From NCBI GenBank assembly GCA_023053575.1, contig JAKZAP010000018.1:18938202-19002201 (forward strand): a stretch of DNA of 64,000 nt, read 5' to 3'. Positions 11,682-21,827 of this stretch are shown in pieces; position 1 is the stretch's first letter; each line of letters starts with the position of its first letter. The translations under genes were made by a program, and so were the position numbers. Under the pieces are notes generated by a model that did no database searches, was not told the origin of the DNA, and saw only the letters and a list, made by a program, of their open reading frames with translations. Origin of the DNA: Branchinecta lynchi (lineage: Eukaryota > Arthropoda > Branchiopoda > Anostraca > Branchinectidae).

Positions 11682-11848
11682 CGCTGTAAAAAAAAAACTT
11701 GCGGTATTTACTACTGGGATCAATCTTGTCTCTACTGAGATAGATCATCTCTAATTCGGATAATCTTATCCCAGTAGAGATAAAATTACTCCCAGTAGCA
11801 AATACGGCAGCTAACTTTAATCCTTACTCGGAGAAACCTTTTACAGTG
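11682..11848. mobile_element. TA-flanked MITE family F12, copy a
   Basis: 167 bp, ends CGCTGTAAAA and TTTTACAGTG, flanked by TA on both sides (mariner-like). The interior has inverted copies of GTATTTGCTACTGGGA and GATAA-containing steps. Other copies are at 29921, 31793 and 59243. Confidence 0.8.
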
Positions 11849-11854
11849 TAGTGG

Positions 11855-11995
11855 AAGATCTAGAAGCGTCACAACACATATCCCCATTGAACGGCGTTGA
11901 TTGGTCGACACAGGGTTTGAGTCATCGTTCGGGCGACGTTTCTTGTTCTTCCCGAGGTTCAGTGGCGTGTTTTGGACGTAGGCTATTGACCGTTT
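11855..11995. repeat. Dispersed repeat shared with 17390-17520
   Basis: The two segments share TTGATTGGT..., AGGGTTTGA/CGAAT and CCCGAGGTTCA(G/C)TGG(C/A)GTGTT in the same order and orientation. Family unknown. Confidence 0.45.
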
Positions 11996-12049
11996 TGCTA
12001 TGTTAGTGGAGTGCTCCTTGGAACAATCAAACCTGGTATACTAGTGGGT

Positions 12050-12850
12050 ATTGGGGTCTAGTTGTGCCAACTGGGCCCAGATTGCCCATGAGTAAAGTTC
12101 GTTACCCGTGACAGGAATCAACAGGTATCAAGTTCACACTTGGTATACTAGTGGAGTGTTGGGGTCTAGTTGTGCCTTTTGGGGTCCCCCCCCCCACCTC
12201 AACCCGGTTCAGGGGCGAATGGGCCCAGATAGCCCAGTGAATAATGTTCATAACTTGACCAGAACTGGACATAGGAAGATGAAATTCCTTGTGCATGTAG
12301 ATCCTAGGGCTGGGAAATTGCTTTTAAAGTTGCACCTCCCCCACCCACCACGTTCATGGGCAACTGGGCCCAGATTGCCCAGGAGTAAAGTTCGTTACCT
12401 GTGACAGGAATCAATATGTATCAAGTTTAAACTTGGTAGGATTGTGAGCATTGGGGTCTCTTTTTACTTTTTGCGAATCCCAAACCCCACCCCCAATTGG
12501 TTTTTGGCCCATTGTCCCAGATGGCCCAATTTTTAATGGTTTACTTTGACAATAACTGGAAATAAGGCAATAAAATTCCTTTGTGCTTTTGGATCATAGG
12601 GGTTGGAGAGAGTTGAACCACCCCCACCCTCCCCGTTCATGGGCAAGTGGGCCCAAACGGCCCATGAAAAAAGTGTTTGACCCGTGACTGGATTCAAACT
12701 CTAAGCTGATCTTCTTGAGGAAAAAGAGGTGTAAATACGCATTTGATGGGTCACGACCCCCCCCCCCCCCCGCTGCCATTCATAAGCAGCTGGCACCAGA
12801 TTTTCCTTGAGTTAAGTTCGTCTTTGACAGGTCTCAAGTCCAACTCTTGT
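12050..12850. repeat. ~145-bp tandem repeat, about 5.5 diverged units
   Basis: TGGGCCCAGAT(T/A)GCCCA recurs near 12077, 12220, 12366, 12510 (as TGTCCCAGATGGCCCA), 12648 and 12790, i.e. every 138-146 bp. AGTTCGTTACCCGTGACAGG returns every second unit, so a ~290-bp dimer is also visible. Units contain C-runs next to the GGGCCC site. Confidence 0.8.
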
Positions 12851-13795
12851 ATATTTGGAGAGATATTTTATGGATGAGGATTTGGTGTAACAGCAACAAA
12901 TAAGACGATGCGATGTACTTTCATCTTTAATTATCAGTTGGAAACTGGACTGTTTTCTCATATAATCGATGCTATGCCGTTCTTAGTGAATTGTGACAAA
13001 GGGGGCATTAGGCTGCTCAGATTTGGTTTATTGCACTTGGTATTACCTTGCTAATGAGAGAGGTTCATAGGGGTGGACTGGCTGACAGACCATTTTCAGT
13101 GTTCAAAGTCAAGCTATTCGTGCAAGATCTTCAAAATTTCTATGGATTTACTTCCGGTTTGTTTACTTTTAAATCTTTTAAATTACAAATTAGGTTATTT
13201 CAATACTTGTTTGGTTATTGGGGTGAGAAATGTCTTGGTTCTAAAGCTATTTGTATATAAAATGAGATACACGTTTTACTTTTACACTTCACGTCTGAGC
13301 TCTTGCGCACTTGTTTTGTATTTGGCGTCGCTAAAAGGCTAAGTCACTTTTTTATTTATTTTATTACTTTTGTAATAAAATAATCTTCAATCTTAAATTA
13401 AAAATAATCTTAACAGAGCAAGCAGAAAGAACGATGATGCAAATTATTAGAGATTAGCAAAATATCTGCTAGGATTACCTGCTGACATTCGAATTGTGAT
13501 GTCACGCGTGACTTCGGGATTATTGATCCGAATATTAAGGTTGGTGTAATGGAAAAGCACGCTACAAAGCGTGCCATCTGATATTTGGCCGAGTATAGTT
13601 TGTTAACTATTAAGTGTAAGCTAGCACACTTTCAGAAGTTTTAAAAAAAATCACGCATTTTTTCGCCTCCCTGTGTTCAGTTTTATGAGAATATACCTGT
13701 TATGACCCATGTAAGCGTTATATTTTGCAGAACAAAAATTAAAAAATAAAAGGGGCATAACAAACAGCCTGTATTCTCTAACGTAAATACGTCCT
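12851..13795. other. Unassigned AT-rich intron sequence
   Basis: No gene, repeat or splice-bounded exon could be supported. The 70-89 codon frames at 13048-13342 overlap each other and have no domain. Confidence 0.35.
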
Positions 13796-13799
13796 TCAG

Positions 13800-13910
13800 T
13801 CCAAGCTGACTGCGAGTCCTATTTGACAGTGCAAAACGGACACTTCAGCTGAATTTATTCGGCCCTTCTTGGCAAGGCTCCTCTTCAGGCTCACGCTGGA
13901 AACAAAGGAT
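13800..13910 (-). mobile_element. Penelope-like terminal-repeat fragment
   Basis: Contains the full conserved stretch from AAGCTGACTGCGA through TGACAGTGCAAAACGGACAC to CGGCCCTTCTTGGC and CCTCTTCAGGC. Confidence 0.65.
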
Positions 13911-13954
13911 GCGCAAATATGTGCTATCTGTTATCAAACTTTGATTTTGATTTT

Positions 13955-14215
13955 GAGTTGTTTATATATAATATTGAACAAAAAATGTATTTATGTAGTT
14001 GTTTATGTATAGTACTGCATTTATTTTTTCCCTTTTCTTTTTTGTTTAAAATATAACTAGGCTAAGTGATTAAATTATTTAGTCCTGCCACAAACAAATC
14101 TGTATAGATTTTCACGTGGTAGGTCTGTTATGATATCAAAATTTTCTTTTGTAAAATTCCATTATATATTACATTATTTGTCTCTGTCTCTCTTGTCTCT
14201 TGTCTCTCTCAAACT
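13955..14215. repeat. Dispersed AT-rich repeat, inverted copy at 60245-60430
   Basis: Shared blocks in reverse complement include GTGATTAAATTATT, CCACAAAC and ATTCTATTATATATTA-like runs, ending in a TCTCTGTCTCTC tract here and GAGAGAGAGAC at the other copy. Probably the 3' tail of a retroelement; identity unknown. Confidence 0.5.
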
Positions 14216-14514
14216 TTGACAGTGTATGAAACATTGTGTATGATTTTAGTTGTTGTTAATGCTACTCCGACTTGTATGGGCATGAATTATTATATAATAA
14301 GAAATTATACCTGCAAACAACTCCTACCATTAACCTAGGAGGTCAACTACATTATCCTCCCGAGGCAAACAAAACGGGCAGTTGAAGTCGCCCTTGTTTT
14401 CGTCACGATTAAAGATTAGCTGGAGACCTTGGCAAGTTTTTCGTAGCATTTGATAGCATCGTAGCCTCCTTCACCCGAAGTCTACTGTTGAAAGTGCTAA
14501 TTCATGTGCTGTAT

Positions 14515-15075
14515 TTTATCTTGCGGTTTTTGGGATACCAAAACGTAAGCGGAGGGATACCTATGATTTCGTAAAAGTTGTCCGTCTGCAGTCTGTCCGT
14601 CTATTAGCACGATAACTGTCGAAGTGGTTGAGATATTTTGATCAAACTGGGCATGAGGGTTCTTTTGGTCAAAGTACAAGTCAGGCTCGAAGATGGGTTC
14701 CGTAGCCCTATATTCAGGGGTGGGGGAGGGGCTTGAAATTAAGGGGAAAATTAAAAGCTAATGAAATAGTCGATTTCCGGGTAAGGAGTTATGCTGAATC
14801 CAGATATGAAAATTATTTTCTCGCCGGACAAACAGTTCACCCGGAATCCGTCAAAACACGGAAAATTTGTGAATAGTAAAAGTTTAATCTGAAGTTAATT
14901 AGAGGTTCGATTTAGTGGTAAGAAGACGTGCTGGACCCGAATATGAACATTATTTTCTGGCTGGACAGTTAGTTCTAATGGAATCCGGCGAAAACCAGAA
15001 ATTTTTTAAAGTAAAAGTTTTATTTGTATATGAAAAGATGTTGGATTTGCGGGTAAGAAGACATTGGTCGACTGA
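14515..15075 (-). repeat. S130 repeat, copy b (reversed)
   Basis: Starts GGGATACCTATGATTTCG, then CCGTCTATTAGCACGATAA, GTAGCCCTATATTCAGGGG, then two to three ~135-bp units with CACCCGGAATCCG and TTTTCTCGCCGGACAA. Confidence 0.7.
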
Positions 15076-15104
15076 CAAGATACGCAACATTTATGCTGTA
15101 GCCA

Positions 15105-15670
15105 CACTGTCAAAAGTTTCATAACATACAGCACAACGATGTGCGGTTTCCACAGAAAACACTTGGGATACTATCTGTTGTCGCGACAAACCTTATGCAT
15201 GAAATGTTATGCATAACAAGCATTGCTTGGAAGAGTCGAAAAACCGCCAAAAAATCATCTGCTGGCTTTTTTGTCTGTCGTCATGATTTCGGAAAATTCA
15301 GCAGATGCTTTTTTGTGTTTTTTTCGGCTCTTCCTGGCAATGCTTCTTGTCCATAACATTTCATGCATAACGTTTGTCGTGACTACAGATAACATTCCAA
15401 GTCTTGTCTGTTGAAACCACGAATACTTGTGTTGTCTGTCACCAGGGTGGTCACCAAAAGTAACTTCGTACATCCTGGAAAGTAACCCAAAAGTATCTCA
15501 AAGTAACCCAATGCAACCTAATATAACCAAATGTAACCCAATGCAATGTAACCCAAAGTAACCCAATGTAACCCAAAGTAACCCTCAGTAACTCAAAGTA
15601 TCCTGAAGTAACTCGTACACCCTGGTTCTTGGTGACCAACCCTGGGTCTGTCATGAAACTTCTGACAGTG
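15105..15670. mobile_element. MITE family F1, copy b, carrying a nested hAT-type MITE
   Basis: Ends CACTGTCAAAAGTTTCAT and ATGAAACTTCTGACAGTG match copy a (474-748). The interior repeats the nested palindromes around TTATGCATGAAATG and GAAAAACCGCCAAAA. A 204-bp F11 element plus its 8-bp duplication is inserted at 15442. Confidence 0.8.
15442..15645. mobile_element. hAT-type MITE family F11, copy a, with internal 10-bp minisatellite
   Basis: Inverted ends CCAGGGTGGTCACCAA and TTGGTGACCAACCCTGG. The 8-bp duplication GTCTGTCA is at 15434-15441 and 15646-15653. Between the ends lie about 13 units of AAAGTAACCC. 8-bp duplications are the hallmark of hAT transposons. The second copy is at 30451-30635. 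Confidence 0.9.
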
Positions 15671-16369
15671 CATTGGCCAGTTGGTAAAGGAAGATCGAGA
15701 CGGGCGGGCGTCGCTGATTAAGGACCATTCAAGCTTACGTTTAAGGTGCAGAATTTCCGAGTTACACATGCTATCCGCGAATATGTGTGGTAAATTTTCA
15801 TCCCGTCGAGGCTTTCTGTGGTAAAAATTAATAGGAATGGGTTCTATTTCGTGTGTTAAAGGTTATACGTCACCACTCGTAGCAATGCGTTTCCATCACG
15901 TGACTACTGAAGAAGTAAGAGAGAAACATTTAAGGAGAGATATTGTAATATAAAAGTAATTGAATGCAGACTGAACGAGTTCTTTGAATGAAAGTCAGTC
16001 GTACTAATTTTGTATAGCTAATTCTGTTTTGACAGTTACAAGCCTTTTACCTTTGTTTTTTCGTAAAACCGGTTGAGGCTGATCTAAAATTCCACATGAA
16101 AGTCATCAAAGGTTATGTTCTCTATGGATGGATTGTCAGGTTTAAGGCTCCGTTTTGTAGATCTCTGCATACGTGATCCAAACGTCGGGGAGCGGCGTAC
16201 AACTTGATTTTCAAGTTGAACGGCTGCAGAGGATAAGGCTTACAACCCGAAGTACTTTTATTCGTCTTACAACATAAGCGTGACGGTCCATTAGTTATTC
16301 CGTAACCAGGACTGGTTCACGTGATGTATTGACGTAATTAGCTGCGAACCTCCTGTAAATGAAATTCGA

Positions 16370-16565
16370 TGGCGATAAACGGATGTCAGCTAAGATTTGC
16401 TTTCGGCGCTTCTTGGCAAAGATTCTCGTCAGGCTGTCGATAGTCCCTGCATTCACGATTGATTGCGATTGAACCTCCAAATTGGAATCCGTAATTGCAG
16501 CGGCACATCCTGACGAGGACACTTGCCAAAAAGAGCCGAAAACCACTGAAGATGTATGTATATAT
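16370..16565. mobile_element. Penelope-like remnant, inverted terminal repeats
   Basis: CTTCTTGGCAAAGATTCTCG and CCTGACGAGGACACTTGCC face each other about 100 bp apart, the same head-to-head layout as at 43873-44592, with only a short spacer left. Confidence 0.55.
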
Positions 16566-16636
16566 TTATTGCCCATTCTAAATGTAAGAATACAACGCTG
16601 ATGGAGTAATAAAGAAAGAAAAGGAAAAGAAACGAA

Positions 16637-16930
16637 CCCGTTGAAATTTTGTTTAGCCTGCGTAGTAGTACGAAAACGTTGCATGTAATACTATGTAATA
16701 GCAAAGAATACTATCATTTACTGTGCTAGAGACTAGTCCAATCTTATGTAGTAGTATCCAGTAGCATCCTCTTTTGCCATAGTAGCATCCGATCTTGCTA
16801 ATAGTAGCAGATAGTAGTATGCAGTATCACGGTAGCCTTGAAGTAGAAGCATGTAGTACCATCGTTAGTACTGCATGCTACTTTTTCGTACTACTTCCTA
16901 GTACTATTTTGAGATAAGTTTTTCATCGGG
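16637..16930 (+). mobile_element. MITE family F13, copy c
   Basis: Same element as 11054-11343: ACTATGTAATAG, GGTAGCCTTGAAGTAGAAGC and right end TTTTTCATCGGG. The left end is degraded. Confidence 0.75.
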
Positions 16931-17389
16931 AATAACTTCTGACGAATAAAAACAGAACAGAACGAGCAAAAAAAACAAATAAGGGCAATCGTATGCAGGG
17001 ACAGACACGGTCAACCAAGGACCATTTCGAAGGTGCTTACACCAGTAAGTGCTTTCGATGTCTCTCGTGTCTTTTCTTCACCGCGGACACTGGACTAGCA
17101 ACTCCGTATCGCGAGGATAGGGAGCTGTTGTTAGTCCAGAGAGGCAGTGGTAGCAAATATTTCTCATACTTGTAGGAACACTCCGTACTCATCGTGCCCA
17201 TTCATCTGAGTGATTTTTTAAAACCTATTTATAACGACAAGCCCTGAATATCTTCACCGATTTCTTTTTCATTTTATACTGTGGGGTGGACGTACCAACG
17301 TTATAATTGCTTTGCATCTACATTATGGCGAATAAATCTGAATACTCTTGCTGACTAACTCTTCATGGCGATGAAGAATCGCCATGTGC
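16931..17389. other. Unassigned intron sequence
   Basis: No supported gene. The short + frame at 16993-17175 has no domain and no convincing splice borders. Confidence 0.3.
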
Positions 17390-17520
17390 CTAGCAAAGAG
17401 CCAGAAATGTTACCACTACAAACGTTGTTGATTGGTTGTGATAGGGTTCGAATCAATTTTGAAGATTCATTTGTTCCACCCGAGGTTCACTGGAGTGTTC
17501 CGGAACTGGTCATATAGAGT
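17390..17520. repeat. Dispersed repeat shared with 11855-11995
   Basis: See the 11855-11995 copy. Conserved parts here are GTTGATTGGTTG and CACCCGAGGTTCACTGG. Confidence 0.45.
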
Positions 17521-17610
17521 AGTGGTTCCCAACCGGTGGTAAGCTAACCGGTGGTAAGTGGTCGGTCACTAATCTGATAACGACTGGAAATTTTCTAGTA
17601 TATATACATT

Positions 17611-17862
17611 GAATGTGTTCCACCCTTTGACAATTGTAACTATTAGTTGCTGTTTTCGTTCCAACCTCGTAAAAAGTTACTACGCTGACCGTTCCAACCT
17701 TCTCGAAATAGTAACTATTTGCTTACCATGTTTGGGAGCGTAGTAATCATGGTTACTACGCATCTCTGTAACGTGATTGGATAGATTCGACCGTGGCATG
17801 GTATTCGGCTGGAAAATAGAAAATTCGTTCCAGCCTTGACGCAAAAATCCAGAATTCTTTCT
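17611..17862 (+). mobile_element. MITE family F3, copy d (right end lost)
   Basis: Starts GAATGTGTTCCACCC and follows the F3 consensus (AAAGTTACTACGCTGACCG, TCTGTAACGTGATTGG, CGTTCCAGCCTTGAC), then diverges before the right inverted repeat. Confidence 0.75.
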
Positions 17863-18257
17863 GGCCGCTAGGTGCGCTATCGTAAAGAAAACAATGGCAC
17901 GTTACTTCTTCGTGTATGTTTATACAGGTTTGTTTTGCTATTTTCAATTTCTCTTAGGCCTAACCATGTTTAAAACTGTTCCTGTTCCAGATACCTCTTC
18001 CCCTCTTTTTGCATTACCCAACTCTGTTTTATCAAGCGTCATCAAGTTCGTCATTTCTGGCTTCCGACTTCAGTGCTGAGTGCTGGCTGTATTTTCCACA
18101 GGGCTAATGCGCGACTCGATAAGACGCGAAAGCCTAATCGCTCATTCACTCGTCAGATAACTTATCCCCAAATCTCACGTGTGATTATTATTGTTCCTCT
18201 AGCGCGTCTGGCGGCAATTCGTCATCGGATTTTATGAAGGACGTATTGTGCAACCTT

Positions 18258-18934
18258 AGTTGCGTTTTTGCTGATACCATAGTATCTGTTACCACGGTAA
18301 CTGGATCTGCAATAAGTCGTTTTTGCAGTTATCGTGGTATCTGGTACACGGTGCTCTGCAAAAACAACTATTGCCGAAATTGCACTTTTCGAAGTCATCC
18401 GAAAAGAAAATCAGATATCCAGTTACATCACTAAGTGCTAAACTTCTTTCTCACCAATCTGACGAAATTTGATGAAATTGAGATGACTTTTCAGATACCA
18501 CGACCAGTTACCACGGTTGGACCGTAGTATCTGAATATCTGATACCACGAACTAGCCAGATACCACGATAACTGCAAAAACGCCTTTTGACCGTGGTATC
18601 AGATACCATGGTGAGGGTGTTTCACCCTTCTAACAATAGTTACTATTAGTTACTAGTTCCGTTCCATCCTCACGAAAAGTTACTACGCTGACCGTTCCAA
18701 CCTTGTCGGAATAGTAACTAATAGTTACTATTTGCTTACCATGCTCGGGAGCGTAGTAAGCGTAGTAACTACGCATCTCTGTAACGTGATTGGTCGGATT
18801 CGGCCCTGGCATGAGATCTAGAAAATAGAAAAATCGTTCCAGCCTTGACTGCAAAAAAACAGAAATCGTGACGTCATGCGTAGTAACTACGGTAAGTAAG
18901 ATGGAACACGCTCGGTATCTGCGAAAACACAACT
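18258..18934. mobile_element. Foldback MITE family F4, copy a, with nested F3 insertion
   Basis: Ends AGTTGCGTTTTTGC and GCGAAAACACAACT. The 3-bp duplication CTT is at 18255-18257 and 18935-18937. The interior has repeated inverted GATACCACGGTAACTG motifs. Removing the nested F3 (18613-18913) leaves about 373 bp. Its right end lies 17 nt before LMO4 exon 2. Confidence 0.85.
18613..18913 (+). mobile_element. MITE family F3, copy a (inside F4)
   Basis: 301 bp, ends GAGGGTGTTTCACCC and TGGAACACGCTC, with 3-bp duplication GGT on both sides (18610-18612 and 18914-18916). The interior has many GTAACTA/TAGTTAC steps. Confidence 0.88.
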
Positions 18935-18951
18935 CTTGGTTTACTTTGCAG

Positions 18952-19176
18952 GCATCCGGGTCAAATGATGATCAACCAGGGAATGATGGACGGGGGAACG
19001 CGAGCTTGTGCTGGTTGTGGAGGGAAGATCCTGGAGAGGTTCCTGCTCCACGCGCTGGACCGGTACTGGCACCATGGATGTTTAAAATGCTCCTGTTGTT
19101 CTGCGAGACTCGCAGAACTTGGTGCGTCATGTTTTACCCGAGGAGGAATGATCTTGTGCAAGAATGACTACCTAAG
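18952..19176 (+). CDS. LMO4: LMO4 coding exon 2 (LIM domain 1)
   Basis: Supplies the last base of codon 52, residues 53-126 and two bases of codon 127. Residues 71-124 are a complete LIM domain with zinc ligands C71, C74, H92, C95, C98, C101, C121 and D124. Phrases such as CAGCGGKI, HGCLKCSCC and GGMILCKNDY match LMO4 LIM1 very closely, so this is LMO4 rather than the LMO1-3 class. LIM1 of LMO4 is the main contact for the LDB1/Chip LIM-interaction peptide. The acceptor is TTTGCAG|G (AG at 18950-18951) and the donor AAG|GTACGT at 19177. The exon is squeezed between transposons: one ends 17 nt before it and another begins 25 nt after it. Confidence 0.95.
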
Positions 19177-19201
19177 GTACGTCAAATACCTTTTATTTTA
19201 A

Positions 19202-19637
19202 AGGACTCCTCTTGCTTATTCTGCCTTTTAAAACAGACTTAGCTCCCATATGGAATTATAAGCTTCTAAAATCCCCACCTTTCTCCATTGTTTCGTTTCG
19301 TAATTACGAATTTTAGCGCTTTTTCGGCTTTCCGAGTTTTCCCGTCACCCAACGAAAAGTGTGTCGTAATCTTCAATGTACGCTGACAACTCTTTCACAT
19401 ATAAGTATGTGATACTCCCCTCTTTATTACTTCTTTTATTTGCTTTTAATTTTCCCACGGTTCAGTTTTCAAATGTTTTGCGCCCAGCCGCCGGGTCGGA
19501 GAGCAGGAAGGCTGGATATATTCGACAGGCGCTAACAAGAAAATCGCTAGTTTTAGGTGGGAAGTAATGATATTTCCAAAAGAGTTTTTTCTGATTCATT
19601 TCATAGGGAAAAGATCGTTTCTAGTAAGAGTTGTGAT
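19202..19637 (+). mobile_element. TTAA MITE family F5, copy a
   Basis: Left end TTAA|AGGACTCCTCTTGC, right end AAGAGTTGTGAT|TTAC (one change from TTAA). The interior has the F5 landmarks CCCACCTTTCTCCATTG, TGCGCCCAGCCGCCG and GGCTGGATA. It starts 25 bp after the LMO4 exon 2 donor. Confidence 0.85.
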
Positions 19638-20345
19638 TTACCTTAGCCTCGTTTTTGTTGCAATAGCGCTGCCGCGTCGCTGCTGCAGCACTTCTTCGCT
19701 TTTGCATAATATGCGTTTTTGAATTCACTTTCTTCTTGGTTGAAGCGGCAGCGCTGCAGCATCTTGCAGGGAAGCACGGACTTGGTCGGGGAGCAAGTTC
19801 GTGATTCTCGAGAAGCGCTGCCGTCTTTCTCGGAAGCGCTGCAGTGCAAAAACGGATGTAGAAAGAATCAGTCCGGAATCGACCGAGAAGTGGACCTGCA
19901 GCATGCAACAAAAACGAGGCTCTTATTATCAATGAGATGTGTTTATTTTGCATTAGTCCACTCATATTTAAGCTACTGCCCTATGAAGTATTTATAATAA
20001 ACTCCTTATTTAAAAAACACCTTATAAACACCACTTTTAATATTTAAAAAACACCTTATAAACAACATATATATATATATATTAACACCTTATTTGCGTG
20101 TTTGTGTTTTGGTATCATATACTATGGTGTATACAACGGTCTTGAGTCGTTTTTGCAGTTACCGTGGCATCTGATACCTCAGTATAAACTTATCTTACTA
20201 GTAATCCCTAGCTGAAAAAGACCCCTGTAAAAATATCATGGTGAGAAAAAAATTGCCACAACGAAACATTCTCCAGCATGGATTTTGTTTTGCGCGCCGT
20301 GTTTTTCAGAAAGGTTACTAGATACAACTTCCTCGTAATTTAGGA
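19638..20345. other. Unassigned intron sequence with F4 fragment
   Basis: 19640-19910 is rich in AGCGCTGC palindromes (old inverted repeat). 20105-20185 is an F4 fragment containing CGTTTTTGCAGTTACCGTGG. A short (AT)n lies at 20068-20083. Confidence 0.4.
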
Positions 20346-20356
20346 TATGGCCTTAA

Positions 20357-21188
20357 AGCACGCCTCGGACTATTTAGCCTACTGTTGTTTCAATATTCAA
20401 AACTATAGGAATACAGCAGAACTAGGCTCGGCTTTTAAAAAATGATCCACGGCTTTGGCTGTTTTAAGCCTTTTCTCGTGCCCACTGACTTCTAGCAAAA
20501 GCTCGTCAAAATTCAAACAACCGGTTTTACGCATCAATAGCATGACACGCGAAAGGCCCATTCACAACGTGTTTTAACTAATACTCTGTACCAGCCAGTT
20601 CCGGAAATCGCTCTGAGACTGAGAATTAGCTGGGTTTCTGCCGTTCGCAATTGGTATTGGTGCCAGTTACGTGTACCAGCTAGTCTCGCACCCAAGTTGA
20701 AATCAGTTCAACTTTTTAGGGTATTAGTAAATCACATTACTTAGGGGAATAATCAGGAATGTTCCGATTTGCTAATGCTGTACCACGTCAGACCGAATAA
20801 CAATGACCTAAATTCACTTTCGGTTTTCAAGACAGCAAGGAGTGGATGTGATTTTATCTATGGGGCTTGGTTAGAAACTAGCAAATCAGAATATTCGTCA
20901 GTATTCCCCAAAATAATCTGATTGCCTAGTACCCTCAAAAGTTGGACTGATTTCATCTTGGTTCCGAGACTAGCTGGTACCCGAAACTGGCACCACCTAT
21001 CAATTGCTAACGGCAGAAACCCAGCTAATCCTCGGTCTCTGAGCGATTTTTGGAACTGGCTGGTATCGAGTATTAACTGAAACCCGTTGTGAATGGGCCT
21101 TTAGCGGGTTTAGAACGCAACAGGAAATTTGGGTCTCGGGGTTTAATAATCCATGAATGAAATTACGTAAGTAGGTACGGCGGGTCCT
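20357..21188 (-). mobile_element. TTAA MITE family F6, copy i, diverged, with nested foldback
   Basis: TTAA at 20353-20356 and 21189-21192. Ends AGCACGCCTCGGAC and GGCGGGTCCT. F6 landmarks (CACGGCTTTGGCTGTTTTAAGCC, read in part) lie left of the insert, and TTTGGGTCTCGGGGTTT lies right of it. A 551-bp foldback is inserted at 20552-21102. Confidence 0.75.
20552..21102. mobile_element. Long-arm foldback element
   Basis: AAAGGCCCATTCACAACG and CGTTGTGAATGGGCCTTT are exact mirror ends. Imperfect pairing continues for about 220 bp per arm (for example GAATTAGCTGGGTTTCTGCC against GGCAGAAACCCAGCTAATCC), with about 100 bp between. No ORF. Single copy here. Confidence 0.8.
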
Positions 21189-21348
21189 TTAAGGAAAGCG
21201 ATGGATTCGGTACCAATGGTTTACGGTGCGGATGGATCTGCTGCGAAAAAATGTGTATACAATTAGGTTCGAGAAAAGCTTGGAATTCAAACAGGTTGTA
21301 GAATGCCAGACATAGTGCTAGAGTCTAGAGTGAGACAGTGAAGTTTGT

Positions 21349-21555
21349 GAGGGGTTACCCACTCCCCGGCACCTGCTGTAGACCCTTTCCCGACACCAGC
21401 TAGCAGCGACCAAAACCAACGGTGCTGGCACTGGCGCTGGTCTTAAATCAGGCGACTCTGCTTCTAAAAAGGTGTCAGACGCCACCAGCACTGGCCTAGT
21501 ACCTGAGCAGCGGCCACTTGCTGTACACCAAAATTAAGAGTGGGCAACGCCTCGG
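21349..21555. mobile_element. hAT-type MITE (GAGGGGTTACCCACTC ends)
   Basis: Inverted ends GAGGGGTTACCCACTC and GAGTGGGCAACGCCTC(GG). The 8-bp duplication AAGTTTGT is at 21341-21348 and 21556-21563. About half a copy recurs reversed at 32010-32085, just upstream of LMO4 exon 3. Confidence 0.75.
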
Positions 21556-21651
21556 AAGTTTGTTTTTGCTAATTCACCAAACAGGGGGTCCCAGCTCCGT
21601 TGAATGCCAAGCACCCAAGGATCTCAATGTCCGGACCTAGACTGTGGTATT

Positions 21652-21827
21652 CAAGGCCGTATTCAGGGGGGGGGGTTAGGGGGTTGACCCCCCCCCCCCC
21701 CCGCCGTATAGGCTTTTCCCTCTGATCTATGTGTTTTTGAGCTTTTTTGTCCGACCAGCAGGCAACAAAAAAAACCGGAAACGCAGCCCCCCCCCCCTCC
21801 CGAAATAAATTCCTGGATACGGGCCTG
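21652..21827 (-). mobile_element. hAT-type MITE family F10, copy c
   Basis: Ends CAAGGCCGTATTCAGG and CCTGGATACGGGCCTG, near-perfect 8-bp duplications (GTGGTATT, ATGGTATT), long C and G runs next to both ends and the F10 core with TTTTCCCTCTGATCTATGTG. The 177-codon minus frame across here is transposon sequence. Confidence 0.85.

Noticed and set aside
15478..15615. TAACCC-containing repeat as an interstitial telomere
   Set aside because: The period is 10 bp with extra bases between hexamers, and the array is bounded by hAT-type ends with an 8-bp duplication; it is transposon cargo.
16295..16704. Overlapping 129- and 83-codon minus frames
   Set aside because: They lie across a Penelope remnant and the left end of an F13 MITE.
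18961..19167. Other-frame ORFs over LMO4 exon 2 (both strands)
   Set aside because: Shadows of the LIM1 coding sequence.
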